Notes under the pieces: model-generated
Seen by the model: only the letters and a program-made list of their open reading frames with translations
What the model was told of the DNA's origin: nothing
Databases searched by the model: none
Made by a program: the position numbers and the translations under genes
In this document: piece by piece, positions 11,347 through 24,007 of the stretch
Layout: every line of letters begins with the position of its first letter
How positions within the stretch are numbered: the first letter of the stretch is position 1
Source: Armadillidium nasatum
Taxonomy: Eukaryota; Arthropoda; Malacostraca; Isopoda; Armadillidiidae
Direction: 5' to 3'
Assembly (NCBI GenBank): GCA_009176605.1
Contig: SEYY01001217.1
Span: 20,853 to 84,852, forward strand
Length of the DNA: 64,000 nt

Positions 11347-11426
11347 TCTATATAAATTATAAAAGAAAAAAAATTTAGGCACTTTTGATGCATAATCATT
11401 AATCCATAAATTAAATACATAACTTG

Positions 11427-11600
<174 letters not shown>

Positions 11601-12164
11601 CAAGTTATGTATTTAATTTATGGATTAATGATTATGCATCAAAAGTGCTTAAATTTTCTTTCCTTTTATAATTTATATAGAGGAATATTGTTTTCTTATA
11701 ATGTTGTATAAAAATTTAAATGGTCGAAAATTAAAAGGAATTGTCTTTTCTGTTTTCTCTTTTGTCTATAACCTCAAATTGCATTAGATTAAAGCTCAAT
11801 AAAATTTTGTTGAAGATTTGATTGAATATATATTAGGAATTCTAAACTCTAACAGTTCTATATTGGATAAATTATATTAATGAAGATCAGATTCTTGTAT
11901 TACCCTATATGAAATCTTGAACCAAATATTAAGGAAGTTATATTTCTAATAAATAAACTACTTTAAAGTTTTTTAACACAGTAAGAAGGAACTAATATAT
12001 CTATTATATCATTATGTATCAAAAAATATGACAAAATAAAACAAATAAAAAAAAAAACAGTTTTATTATTTTTTTATCACAAAAATCAAAAAAATCAAAA
12101 AAATCAATTGATTTAATCAACTGATTAAATCAATTTGATTTAATCAATGCCAACCCTGCTTTCT

Positions 12165-12421
12165 ATTATGGTGATACCCAGGAGAGTGATTTTCCAAGAT
12201 TACTTGGAGATTCACACCTGAAAACCCAACTTATAACATGAATTTGTATGAATGTTCAGAATGTTTGAATGTTTTATTAGAATGTTTCCTCTATTGCTTT
12301 ACATTTCACTATTTCTTCTAATTTACTATACAAACAAATTCATGTTATAGGTTGGGTTTTCAGGTGTGAATCTCCAAGTAACCTTGGAAAATCACTCTCC
12401 TGGGTATCACCATAATAGAGA
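12165..12421. mobile_element. Hairpin MITE, ~255 bp
   Basis: 12165-12240 (TATTATGGTGATACCCAGGA...) is the reverse complement of 12335-12421 (...CTGGGTATCACCATAATA), giving ~80-bp arms around a ~90-bp loop. No coding potential. A half copy (loop plus right arm) occurs at 21190-21356. Confidence 0.8.
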
Positions 12422-12742
12422 GAAAAGGTATATCAATTTTTTTTTATATTTGTAATTAACTGTCATGATATTTAGGAACGATATATTGATTACCACCTCA
12501 TTGATTCAGCTTGGTTTGTTCTAGTGAACACACGTAGGTGCAAAATAACTGTAAAAAAAACTTTGTAAAAAATATATTATTTGAAAATAAAATCAAACAA
12601 ACATTGATTGTATTAAAACCCCAAACAAAAGAATATAAAACAAGTGAGGTTTTGACGATAAGGTAAGAATTTCCTTTCTTTTTACAACTAAGAAAAAAAC
12701 TAAGCAGCATAGGATATATACCCTAGAACTATTCATTTTATA

Positions 12743-13255
12743 TGTAACGCTATCAATAATTTCTGATAATCGTGAAGCAGGAAAAGGATGCTTTTTGTTA
12801 TTTTAATTTGCAAAGCATTGTGAAGATATTTTCATTATAATTTTATTATGTATTTTATTTATATTTTGAATGTAAAAATGCATTCAAAATATTAATGGAT
12901 TCTTTTATATATAGAAATTATTTATATTTTTATAACTTGTGTGTTAAGTAGTTGTAATGTTAAAGCAGTGAATTTTTACTCAGTCAAATGTTAGACTCCG
13001 ATAAAATACAAACACCAAATCTTTTGAAAGAAGTTTAATAACCCTAGACAACAACAGTGAACCATACGGATGAGAGAGTAGGATCTCAAGTACTTCTGAA
13101 AACTTAATAATTAACTGGAATAGTAGCCATACAGAATCAGTCTCAAGGACAATTGAGCAAAGCAGTTAATTATATATAAAGAATCAGTCTAAAGGACGAT
13201 TGTAAGTTAACAGAATTGCTATCTCTTACTCTTCTCTATAAATAAGTCCGTAACA
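12743..13255 (+). repeat. 5' LTR of TDP-43-carrying element
   Basis: Begins TGTAACGCTATCAATAATT and ends ...CCGTAACA. Matches 16037-16547 almost throughout. It includes TATATATAG and CTTCTCTATAAATAAG, a TATA-like box near 13236, shortly before the end. Confidence 0.85.
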
Positions 13256-13257
13256 AC

Positions 13258-13275
13258 TGGGGGCCTGTCCGGGAT
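13258..13275 (+). promoter_or_regulatory. Primer-binding site, tRNA-Pro type
   Basis: TGGGGGCCTGTCCGGGAT lies two bases after the LTR. By recall it differs at two positions from the primer site complementary to the 3' end of tRNA-Pro used by gammaretroviruses. Confidence 0.7.
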
Positions 13276-13383
13276 GAATCTTCTTCAGGCAGAAATTAAT
13301 CAGTGGATTAGTTTAGTTGGAAACTCCTAAAAATTCGACTTTCTTCTTTAGTCTTATAGGAAGTAGCGATATTTCTAACGGAA

Positions 13384-14348
13384 TGAATACAGAAACACTT
13401 AAATTATGTAAAGAATTAGGATTAAAAGAAGAGAAGTTAATGAATTCTTTAAAGAAAGAGCAGCAGCAAGAGCAAAAGCTGAAGCCAAAAGAGCGGCAGC
13501 AAGAGCAGAAGCTGAAGCCGAAAGGGCGGCAGCTGAAGCAGAAAAAGTTAGAGATTTGAATTTAAAAAAAAATTGAATTACAATCGAAATTGGAAATATC
13601 AAGTCATACAACGATATCGAATAACCGTAATAATCGGAGAGTTGAAGACTTTGAGTTAGCTCCCTTCAATGACGACAAGGATGTTTTTAATCACTACATG
13701 GAAGATTTTGAGTATTTTGCACAGAAAAATTAATGGAACCCAAGTAACTGGGGCATGTATTTGGGTGCCCTCCTTACGAGAAAAGCCTTGGGCATGTATG
13801 AGGGAATGCCTAGTCATGAGGCAGAATATTATTATAAATTGAAACGTGCTTTGTTACCCAAGTTTGATATTGCTGAAGATATATGTCGTCTAACGAGAGA
13901 AGAAAGAAATTTAGATGATAAAGGGAATTTTGAAATAAAACTTGTTAAATTGAAACAGGAAATAGTTGTTTCCCCTTCCACTTTTGGAAGCGAATCGTTT
14001 CAGCGAATAATTTTTGGTCAGGAATTCCCCATAAATGGAGAGAATTCTCTTTCTGAAATTCTTGCTGAGAAGGAAGAACCGTTATCGCAGGATTTACTGA
14101 TTCTACCTTCATTACCTAAGTGGGAAAGGAATGAAGATGAAGCTCTTATGGAACAAGTTGAGAGAGAAGAAAGTTCTGTTACTTCCAGCGTTCTCAGTCA
14201 TTCCGATAATGCATTTTCGTCCAAGTGGTTAAGTAACCAATGTATGACCTTTCATAAATCTTACATGGAAAGAAATAAAGAGAGGGAAATTGAATATGAT
14301 AGAAACCCAACTATTGAATTGGAAAAAAATGAACGCTCAAAAGACTGA
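13384..14348 (+). pseudogene. gag: Gag-like protein of the TDP-43-carrying element
   Basis: The start ATG at 13384 (MNTETLKLCKELGLKEEK) leads, after a one-base shift near 13445, into an Ala/Glu/Arg-rich coiled coil (RAAARAEAEAERAAAEAEK). Another shift near 13570 restores a frame reading VEDFELAPFNDDKDVFNHY, then TAA at about 13731. The 13755-14348 frame continues WGMYLGALLTRKALGMYEG, which resembles the capsid helices of Ty3/gypsy Gags of the coiled-coil-plus-SCAN-like type. No zinc knuckle is visible. The C-terminal part is acidic and unrecognised. Family recognition is moderate and rests on the coiled coil plus the W..YL..LLT.KA..MY pattern. Confidence 0.6.
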
Positions 14349-15060
14349 AAAGAGATTCTCTTCTACTCACATAACTATTTCTTCCGAAACGGAATCGAAA
14401 ATCAGACAACCAAGAATGGGAGTGTCAGAATTCGAATTCGAGAATAAAGTTGAATTTAACATTTTCTATAGAAAATCTACTACTGAAGGGAACGAAGGAC
14501 ATGAACATAATTTACCTGTAACAATGAGCAGAGATCACTCTTTATGTAATGATGAGAGAACTATTAAGAAGTCATATTTAGAATGTGAGAAAGACTTTCA
14601 ATCATACTCATCTCAAGATGAGCATAATTCTGAAGATCTTGATAAAGGACCTGTGATAAATCAGGGTAATAATATTTCAAACCAACGAAAAATGAGGAAC
14701 AAGATAGAATTTGAAGTAAATGTCAATTCTAAATTCGATGATAACCTTCGAAAGTACTCTATACGGAGAACCAAGGTGTTAATATTTCGAATCAACAAAG
14801 AATGAAAAATAAGAAAAAGTTTGATATACATGTGAGTCCTAAATTCGGTGAGGACCATATGGATGTTTTTACAAAAGAAATGGCAAAGTTTCAAGTAGAA
14901 GAAGACAAATTATTTAACTTTCAATCTAAAAGGGAAAACATACAGATAATCAGTCAAAGTCAGTCAATAACACCCTCTAAAGTAATTAATGACTTTAAAA
15001 TTAGTCATGAAATAGAACCAGAGGAAGAGAACTCGATAGAAAGTTTAATATCGCTGTAGT
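14290..15060 (+). pseudogene. Unknown hydrophilic coding region
   Basis: Two overlapping frames (14290-14805 and 14802-15059) encode charged, Ser/Asn-rich sequence that I do not recognise. A block is duplicated in tandem: NISNQRKMRNK..FEVNVNSKFDDN (from ~14671) and NISNQQRMKNK..FDIHVSPKFGED (from ~14780) are about 110 bp apart and similar in DNA as well. It has no membrane segments, zinc fingers or catalytic motifs. It lies where pol would be in a complete element. It may be the rest of a long Gag, or filler acquired with the host fragment. Confidence 0.4.
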
Positions 15061-15360
15061 TTTAGAATCAACATATGAAGAGGAAAACATGAAAACTGAA
15101 CCAAGTAATTATTTAGCCTTTTCAAGTTCACCTTCGTCATCGTCGAGCTTTTCTTTAAGTTTTTCTAATAGTGTTGAAGAGAATGAAATTAAACGCAAGG
15201 AATCATCGCAAGAAAAAGAGAAAGGGAGATAAAGATTATTACAATGATAGAAGCAATATCTTAAATTATAAAAGCGATAGAGGAATTGCGAGTAAAAGGT
15301 TTATAATTCAAGTAAGACAACCAAAACTTTACAAATATAGAAGAAAAGGAAAAGTGAGAG

Positions 15361-15906
15361 CAAGAAAACACCAGGAGATCTGGGAAAGGCGAAATCAGGA
15401 AGTCGAGCTTTGTGTAGAGTGAGATTGATTGGTAATGGCTTTCATGCCCCTGATGAGGAACGGAATGTTGTGTTCTCCTGCGTATCTCCAAAGCATGGAT
15501 GCTACCAAGATAGAAACAATTCCTTCATTGAAGATAAAAAAAATATATGGATGTTTTTGTCTCTTTAGGAAAATATAAAAGAAAGTCAGATAAATTAAGT
15601 GAATGTTTCGAGTCTGAAACAAAGAGCTTAGAGATCTCTAAGAAAAGCTCGGTCATTTTCGCTCTTGGATTACCTTGGAGGACCATTGAGAAGGAACTTA
15701 GAGAATGCTTTGAGCTATACGGTGAAGTTTTAATGGCACAGTGAAAAAGGATCTAAATACAGGTCAAAGCAAAGACTTCAGCTCAATTCATTTTACAAAT
15801 TATGAAGTTCAACAAGGTGTTCTTTGTCTGCGCTGTACAATTGATGGTAGAGTTTGTGATGTCAAGATACCAAATTCTTTTGAAGAAACCGAATGGATAG
15901 TGGCCG
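15361..15906 (+). pseudogene. TARDBP: Captured TDP-43 (TARDBP/TBPH) fragment: N-terminal domain part plus RRM1
   Basis: TDP-43 is a nuclear RNA-binding protein controlling splicing. Here 15628-15906 reads FALGLPWRTIEKELRE.F, YGEVLMAQ, VKKDLNTGQSK, DGRVCDVKIPNS, a clear match to RRM1 of TDP-43 (RNP2 LGLPW; RNP1 here KDFSSIHF against the usual K-G-F-G-F-V-R-F, so one aromatic is lost). Upstream, KYKRKSDKLSE matches the basic nuclear-localisation linker before RRM1. RVRLIGNGFHAPDEE (~15410-15455) resembles the end of the TDP-43 N-terminal domain. A one-base deletion at 15741 (CAGTG for CAGGTG) shifts the frame inside RRM1, and a stop precedes 15547. RRM2 and the glycine-rich tail are absent. The fragment is intron-less and lies between the two LTRs, indicating transduction of spliced host mRNA. 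Confidence 0.85.
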
Positions 15907-16036
15907 CAGAGGATACAGTCACAATTAAGAAATCAATGATACAGATGATTCTGGATATACGTTACTGAAATGAAGTTTAACCTCGATAACATTAATGTTT
16001 ATGAAAACTAAAGTTTCCATCTTAAATGAGAGAGTA

Positions 16037-16977
<941 letters not shown>

Positions 16978-16978
16978 A

Positions 16979-16993
16979 TTTATTCTTCTAAAA
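16979..16993 (+). promoter_or_regulatory. Primer-binding site complementary to own LTR (self-priming)
   Basis: TTTATTCTTCTAAAA starts two bases after the LTR end and is the exact reverse complement of TTTTAGAAGAATAAA at 16925-16939 inside the LTR. I see no tRNA 3'-end match (no TGG). This is the arrangement of Tf1-type self-primed elements, in which the 5' end of the RNA anneals to the primer site. Confidence 0.7.
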
Positions 16994-16997
16994 GAAA

Positions 16998-17930
16998 ATG
17001 GAGCGAGGTCTTCGTCCTGACAGATTGGAAACTTTACCTACAGCTCCTGATGCCCCTAGGATATTTAAGCACTGGCTTTTCGTTTTTACTCGTTTCAAAA
17101 ATGCTATCGAAGGTGGAGAGGACTCGTATCTTGGACTGCTGGCTAATTCTTTATCTCCGGAAAACTTTCGAGCTTATTTCTGACTGCACTACTTTTACGG
17201 ATGCATTAAAAATTCTCAAAGACGCCTTCATTCAACCTATAAACGAAGTAGTGGCTCGTCATCGTCTATCTACACATAAACAGGAGTCTGGAGAAACTGT
17301 AGACGAGTATTTACGATCGCTTTACAAGTTGAGTGTAGACTGTAATTTTCGTTCGGTATCGGCTGAAGCTTATCGAGATGAGTATGTGCGAGATGCTTTT
17401 ATTTCTGGTTTATGTTCTCAAAATATTCGTACTAGATTACTAGAAAATAAAACTTTAAATCTAGCTGAAGCCATTAATCAGGCACGAGCTTTGGAAGTAG
17501 CTTTGAAGGACTCTCTCTCTTACGATATACTTAAGACTAATATATCTGTCGCTTCTGCTGAGTCTCATGAACCTGAGAAACTTGCGGGATGTTCTGTGGA
17601 AACTGACACATCTTTTGATCCCATTTCTGCTGCTGTGAGGAAGAAGAACGAACTGTGTTATTTCTGCGGTGATTTCCGACATCCTAGGGTAAAATGTCCT
17701 GCTCGAGATGCTATCTGCCGAAAGTGTAAGAAAAACGGGCATTTTGCAAAAGTGTGTAGATCAAAAGATTACGTGGTGAGCGCCTCTACTAAGTTCCAAT
17801 CTACTATACTTGCTTGTGTCTCTAACTCTTTAAGACAATCCATGATTGCTGTCTCTCTTAACGGTATAGAGTTTAATGCTCTGATTGATTCTGGAAGTTC
17901 CGAAAATTTCGTCTCAGCTGACGTTGTTAA
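16998..17930 (+). pseudogene. gag: Gag of element C
   Basis: The ATG at 16998 starts MERGLRPDRLETLPTAPDAP, a usual Gag N-terminus, followed by WLFVFTRFKNAIEGG and LGLLANSLSPENFRAYF. A one-base shift near 17180 moves reading to the frame with DALKILKDAFIQP, TVDEYLRSLYKLSVDCNF and VRDAFISGLCSQNIRTRLL, the typical retrotransposon Gag capsid pattern. Two zinc knuckles follow: CYFCGDFRHPRVKC and CRKCKKNGHFAKVC (17655-17758). Gag binds and packages the element RNA. The frame continues into protease without a stop, so Gag and protease were probably made as one polyprotein. Confidence 0.85.
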
Positions 17931-19798
17931 TAGATTTAATTTTGCAACCTACCCTTACAATGGCTTCTTCGGGCCATCGCTCTACAATTTCTAAATCCTG
18001 CTCTTGTGAGTTGATGGTGAATAGACAGATTTATTCTAAAATAAAATTACTTGTGATGCCTGAGCTGTGCTCTGATATAGTTTTGGGAATACCTTTCCTT
18101 CAAGAACATTCTAGTGTCGAACTTAAATATGGCGGATCTAAACCTTGTTTAGAGATCTGTGCACTTGCTTCTCTTTCGATTACTCCACCTAGACTTTTCT
18201 CTAATTTATCTCCTGATTGCCGACCTGTAATGACGAAATCTAGAAAGTTTTCATCTGAGGATCAAAATTTTATTCTATCTGAAGTCACTCGATTACTTTC
18301 CGAAGATATTATTGAACCCAGCGTTTCACCCTGGAGAGCTCAAGTGGTTGTTGTACATCAGCGTGCGAAAACTCGTATGGTGGTTGATTATTCACAGACT
18401 ATTAATAGGTTCACTTATTTAGATGCATACCCTCTGCCTCACCTTGATGATTTGGTCAATAAAATTGCTAGTTACAGGTTTTTCAGTACCATAGACTTGA
18501 GAAGTGCTTACCATTTGGTTCCTCTTTTGGAAGAAGAGAGAAAGTTTACTGCTTTCGAGGCCAGCGGGAAACTTTATCAGTTCAAAAGATTGAGTTTTGG
18601 ACTTACCAACGGGGTTGCATGTTTTCAGAGAATCATGGACGATTTCATATCACAGAATAATCTAAAAGGAACTTTCGCGTATTTGGATGACGTCACTATC
18701 TGTGGTTTAACTAAAGAGGAGCATGATGAGAATCTCAGAAAATTCATGAAGGCTGCCGAGCGTTATAGAATGACGTTAAACAAAGATAAGTGTGTATTTT
18801 TCTCTACTTCAATTCGTCTGCTTGGATATGAAGTGCGACATAAAGAATTGCGTCCAGATCCTGATCGACTTACGTCTCTTCAAGAAATGCCTCTACCTCG
18901 AGACAAGAAAGAGTTGTCTCGTTTAATAGGACTTTTCGCTTATTATTCTAAGTGGATACCGAAATTTTCAGAAAAAATACGACCTTTGATTGATTCTACA
19001 TTTCCTTTAAATGAGATCGCCCAGGAATCCTTTTCTTCTATAAAAGAAGACATTATGAAAGCTGTGAAAATGAGGATTGATGATAAACTTCTGTTTACTT
19101 TGGAAACTGATGCCTCTGAAGCTGCCATTGGTGCCACATTGAGCCAGGAGGGTAGACCAGTCGCTTTCTTTTCAAGAACTCTCAATTCTGCTGAGAGAAA
19201 GCATTGCTCCATTGAGAAGGAGGCCTACGCCATTGTTGAGGCCGTAAAAAGATGGCATCATTTTCTCTCCGGGCGACACTTCAATTTAGTAACTGATCAA
19301 AAGTCTGTTTCATTTATGTTTGATGTAAAACATAAAAGCAAAATTAAGAATGATAAGATCCTGAGATGGAGAACAGAATTAATGCCCTATTCTTTCGAAA
19401 TTACTTATAGGCCTGGAAATCGAAATGCTGCAGCTGACGCCTTATCTAGGATTGTCTGTGCCTCATCGACAAAAATTGATCTTGTAAAGCTTCATAGTGA
19501 TCTTTGTCATCCGGGTGTTGCACGTTTTTATCATTATATTCGAACAAAGAATCTTCCTTTTTCAATGGACGATGTAAAAAGCGTGGTATCTTCTTGTGCC
19601 ATTTGTTGTAGAGTCAAGCCTAGATTCTTTAGACCTACTCAGAGTGTATTAATTCAAGCCATTAAACCGTTTGATCGTCTCAGTATGGATTTCAAAGGGC
19701 CATTACCGTCTTCTACAGCTAATAAGTTTCTTTTAGTAGTGGTCGATGAATATTCCAGATTTCCATTTGCTTTTCCTTGCTCCGATAATATCGTCTAA
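17850..19798 (+). pseudogene. pol: Pol of element C: protease, RT, RNase H, integrase N-terminal part
   Basis: Protease active site LIDSGSSENFV (~17882) is in the Gag frame. A +1 shift near 17960 moves to the long frame 17885-19798. There the protease ends with IVLGIPFLQEH; RT carries MVVDYSQTINRFT, FSTIDLRSAYH, FGLTNGVACFQRIMD and catalytic YLDDVTI (~18680). RNase H has LETDASEAAIGATL, KEAYAIVEA and GNRNAAADALSRI. The integrase zinc finger (HSDLCHPG..H, C..C, 19495-19610) and first catalytic Asp (SMDFKGPL, ~19684) follow. TAA at 19796-19798 cuts the integrase in frame. All catalytic residues before the stop are intact, so few lesions separate this copy from an active ancestor. Confidence 0.9.
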
Positions 19799-20536
19799 TA
19801 CTGTTATAAGTTGCTTAACCACGCGTTGTTTTCTATATTCGGAACTCCTTCATATATTCATTCAGATCGTGGAACCGCTTTTATGTCTTCTGCTGCTAAA
19901 CAATTTCTCTTACGACATGGAATTTCGTCTAGCCGCTCAACCCCTTATCACCCTACCGGTAACGCGCAATGTGAAAGATATGTTGGGATTGTGTGGAAAA
20001 ACATTATGTTGGCACTCGAATCTCGTAAACTGCCTACAACATTATGGGAGACTGTCCTGCCCAATGCCTTACATTCCATCAGGACTTTACTTTGCACTTC
20101 AACAAACGCTACTCCACATGAACGTTTGTTTACTTATCCTCGACGTTCTTCTTGTGGATTAAGCATATCTACTTGGCTTACTACTCCTGGAAACGTTCTT
20201 CTACGAAAGCATAATAGAAAAAAGGATGATCCTTGGGTGGAAGAGGTACAGCTCATTGATGTAAATCCTCATTACACTCATACACGTTTCCCAAACGGAA
20301 GAGAAGATACCGTTTCTGTCGGAGATTTGGCTCCATGCGGAGACTCTGCTCCTGCTTTCACTGAGGATAAAGTGCAGAATGCTGTTAATGATGAGATCTC
20401 CCTTGGTGGGGATTCAGAGCTTCCTCAGAATGATGAAAACCTGATGGACGTTGAACGTCTTCCTGATTCTTCTCTTCGTCGTTCTACTAGAATTAAGAAA
20501 CCTGTTGATCGTCTTAATTATAGCTCATTTTCTTAA
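19799..20536 (+). pseudogene. pol: Integrase C-terminal part of element C
   Basis: This is the same reading frame as the preceding Pol, after TAA at 19796. It holds the second catalytic Asp in YIHSDRGTAFMS (~19865) and the Glu in GNAQCERYVGIVWK (~19970), completing the DDE triad. The C-terminal region, SCGLSISTWLTTPGNVLLR to NGREDTVSVGDLAPCG, resembles the GPY/F-type module of Ty3/gypsy integrases. The protein ends with an acidic stretch and LRRSTRIKKPVDRLNY, a tail common in this group. No chromodomain is visible. Stop TAA is just before the polypurine tract (AAGATAGGG, 20535-20543) and the 3' LTR. Confidence 0.88.
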
Positions 20537-20543
20537 GATAGGG

Positions 20544-20784
20544 TGATTGATATAAATTTGAAACCAACTAAATTAAGATCTGTATTTAATTGTACTTTTT
20601 CTAGGCTGAGTCAATTACGTAGCTTCTGCTGAATTGACTCAGGTATGTAAATAGGTTTAAGTTATCATTGTGCTCTAGTTATGTTTATTATATTTATTAA
20701 TGTATATATTATTATTATAACAGGGAGTGATTTTTAGAAGAATAAAGCCTTATAAACGAAGTATTTATTTTTGGCATCATCACA
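20544..20784 (+). repeat. 3' LTR of element C
   Basis: Starts TGATTGATATAAATTTG after the purine tract AAGATAGGG and ends CATCATCACA. It shows the full LTR length of 241 bp. Confidence 0.9.
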
Positions 20785-21115
20785 TACATATAATGAAAAT
20801 TATATCAATTTTTTTATATTTGTAATTTGCAATAATATTTAGAATGATATATGACTATAGGAATGATTGTGCTATCAGCGTGAATAACGTGTTGATAACA
20901 TTGTATCTACTGTAAAAAGTGTGAAATATAATATAAAATAAAATTATTATTTAGAAAACAATATTTTCAATATGCCAAATATTCTTAATAGTATAAATAA
21001 TAGATAAACCAAACTGAACAAGGTAAGAGAAATACTAAATTTTTTTATATACAAGCAACGAAGTAAGCTCTAGGTCTCCCAAACCCTAAGGTAGAAGAAA
21101 GCTAAAGAGCATTAT
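20785..21115. repeat. Dispersed repeat family copy 1
   Basis: AATGAAAATTATATCAATTTTTT... to GGTAAGAGAAATAC and AAGCTCTAGG...CCTAAGG. Similar copies are at 21357-21713 and 37138-37560, with relatives in the arms of the 8.55-12.68 kb palindrome. Non-coding, with an internal GATATATCGATTATTA-like motif in the better copies. Confidence 0.7.
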
Positions 21116-21356
21116 AGGCCATCTAAAAGAAGTCGAATTTTGCATATATATGATTAAATTTTTTGTGAAAATTTAACATTTTGTTCAAACATTTTTTTTA
21201 GAGTAAACCATTTTGTTAGAATAAGTTTCCTCTACTACTTTAAATTTCTTTATTTCTTTCAATTTACCATACATACAAATTCATGTCATAGGTTGGATGT
21301 TCAGGTGTGAATCTCCAAGTAAACTTGGAAATTCATTCTCTGGGTATCACCATATT
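21116..21356. repeat. Half copy of the hairpin MITE plus AT-rich flank
   Basis: 21190-21356 matches the loop and right arm of the MITE at 12165-12421 (AAATTCATGT.ATAGGTTGG, CAGGTGTGAATCTCCAAGTAA). The left arm is missing. 21116-21189 is AT-rich with nothing recognised. Confidence 0.7.
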
Positions 21357-21710
21357 AGAATGAAAATTATATCGATTTTTTTATATTTGTAATCTGCAAT
21401 AATATTTAGAATGATACATCAACTATAGGATTGATATATCGATTATTACGGTATTGTTTCTGCCGGTGTATGATATATTGTACCATGACTAGCAATTTTT
21501 AAATTGTAAAAAAATTTCGTTGTTAATAGCATGTGAAAGCTGTGAAATACTGTAAAAGCCTTTGTACAATATAATAAACAAAAGTAAAATCAAACAACAT
21601 TGGATTCTAATTAAACCCTGGAACAGAGTAATATATAAACAAAGAGGGTAAAAATTACTGTTTTTATAACTAGCATGACATAGGATGAGAATAGGCTAAA
21701 GAAGATCTAT

Positions 21711-21713
<3 letters not shown>
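21357..21713. repeat. Dispersed repeat family copy 2
   Basis: GAATGAAAATTATATCGATT through TGATATATCGATTATTACGG to AACATTGGATTCTAATTAAACCC. The last part matches the inverted palindrome arms at 12560-12680. Confidence 0.7.

Positions 21714-21798
<85 letters not shown>
21714..21798. repeat. (TA)n array
   Basis: About 85 bp of TA, left flank of the hexamer element. Confidence 0.95.
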
Positions 21799-22655
<857 letters not shown>

Positions 22656-24007
22656 TGCATGATCTTCCTTTTTCATTAACTTCTGCAACATTCGTGGTCT
22701 CTTTACTAATTTCCACTTTGTCGAACACCACCTCTCTTCTTCTAGACCTCATATCTTATTCTTAACAGAAACTCAGGTGTCTGAGTGCTATGACAGCAAG
22801 CCTTACTCAGTTTCCTCCTACTGTCTCTATCCTCAATTTTCAGCCAAAGGCGGATGTTGCGTTTATGTGCGCAACGATGTCTGTTCTCGTGTCTCTAATT
22901 TGGAGTCTTCTGAATTCTGTACTCTATGGCTTAAACTTTCTTGCAACTCTACAACTAAATTTATATGCTGTCTACTTATCTACTAATTCTACAGACTATC
23001 CAAAATTCTTCGACTATCTTAACTCCAAAATAGAACACATTCTTTCTTCTTCTCATTTCTCCGAAATCATCATATTAGGTGATTTAAATGTTCACCACTG
23101 CCAATGGCTTTCATCTAATTCTCACGATCCAGCTGGTGAACTCGCCTTCCAATTTTCTATCCAGAACAACCTTGAGCAGTTGGTACATCTCCCTACCCGT
23201 ATCCCTGACCGCCTTGGTGATGAACCCAACATACTTGATCTTTTCCTAACTTCTAATCCTTCCCCTTACACTGTTAAACTCTTTCCTCCTCTGGGTTCAT
23301 CCGATCACCTTCTTATCTCTGTATCTTGTCCTGTCTCTTCAAGTCTTCCGCAAGAACGGCCCCAGCCTTCGGCGAGGAGACGTTTCTGGCATTTCGGTGC
23401 CACTAACTGGTCTGACTTGCGGTTGTACTTCTCTGATTTTCCATGGAATGATTACTGTTTCCGTGGGAGGGGTCCCTCTGAGTGTGCAGAGCGCATAACC
23501 GAGGTGATTCTCTTTGGCATGGAGGCGTACATTCCATATTCTTTCCCTTCTACTAAACCTAACAAACCTTGGTTTAACTCTGCTTGTTCTCGTGCTATCC
23601 ACCACAGGGATGCTGCCTTCAGGAATTACCGTCCTCTTCAAACTCCTGAAACTCATGCAACTAATATTTCATCCCGGAATCGTGCAAAATCTATTCTCCG
23701 TAATACTAAAAACTCCTTTCTCCGCTTAAAATGCAACAATCTTTCTGGTTCTACTTCCTCACGCTATTTCTGGCATTTTACAAAAAATGTCAACTCTAAC
23801 TTTGCCTCTTCCTCTTTCCCTCCTCTAGTATCTTCTGACGGTACAACTGCCGTTTTGCCTTCCTCTAAAGCTGAACTCTTCGCTCAAACTTTTGCTTCCA
23901 ACTCAACCTTAGACGATTCCGGAGCTGTTCCTTCTCCTTCAACCCCCTCCAACTCATTTACGCCTAAAATTATAATTTCTTCTAAAGACCACTTCTGCTC
24001 TCTCTGA
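22656..24007 (+). pseudogene. Apurinic-like endonuclease (EEP) of element B and linker
   Basis: The endonuclease nicks target DNA for target-primed reverse transcription. From about 22660: NFCNIRGLFTNFHF, then [11 protein letters not shown] with the catalytic Glu. After a frameshift near 22975 come [14 protein letters not shown] (23075-23110) and [13 protein letters not shown] (23290-23330), the GD.N and S-D-H signatures of this nuclease fold. A linker to RT follows ([26 protein letters not shown]). The frame ends at 24007 because of a one-base shift just before the RT motifs. Assignment is firm; the ORF is broken. Confidence 0.88.

Noticed and set aside
13399-13611. Minus-strand Ala-rich ORF
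   Set aside because: Shadow of the Ala/Glu-rich coiled coil of the gag on the plus strand.
19990-20536. Chromodomain at the integrase end of element C
   Set aside because: No aromatic-cage pattern; the tail is acidic then basic (RRSTRIKKP).
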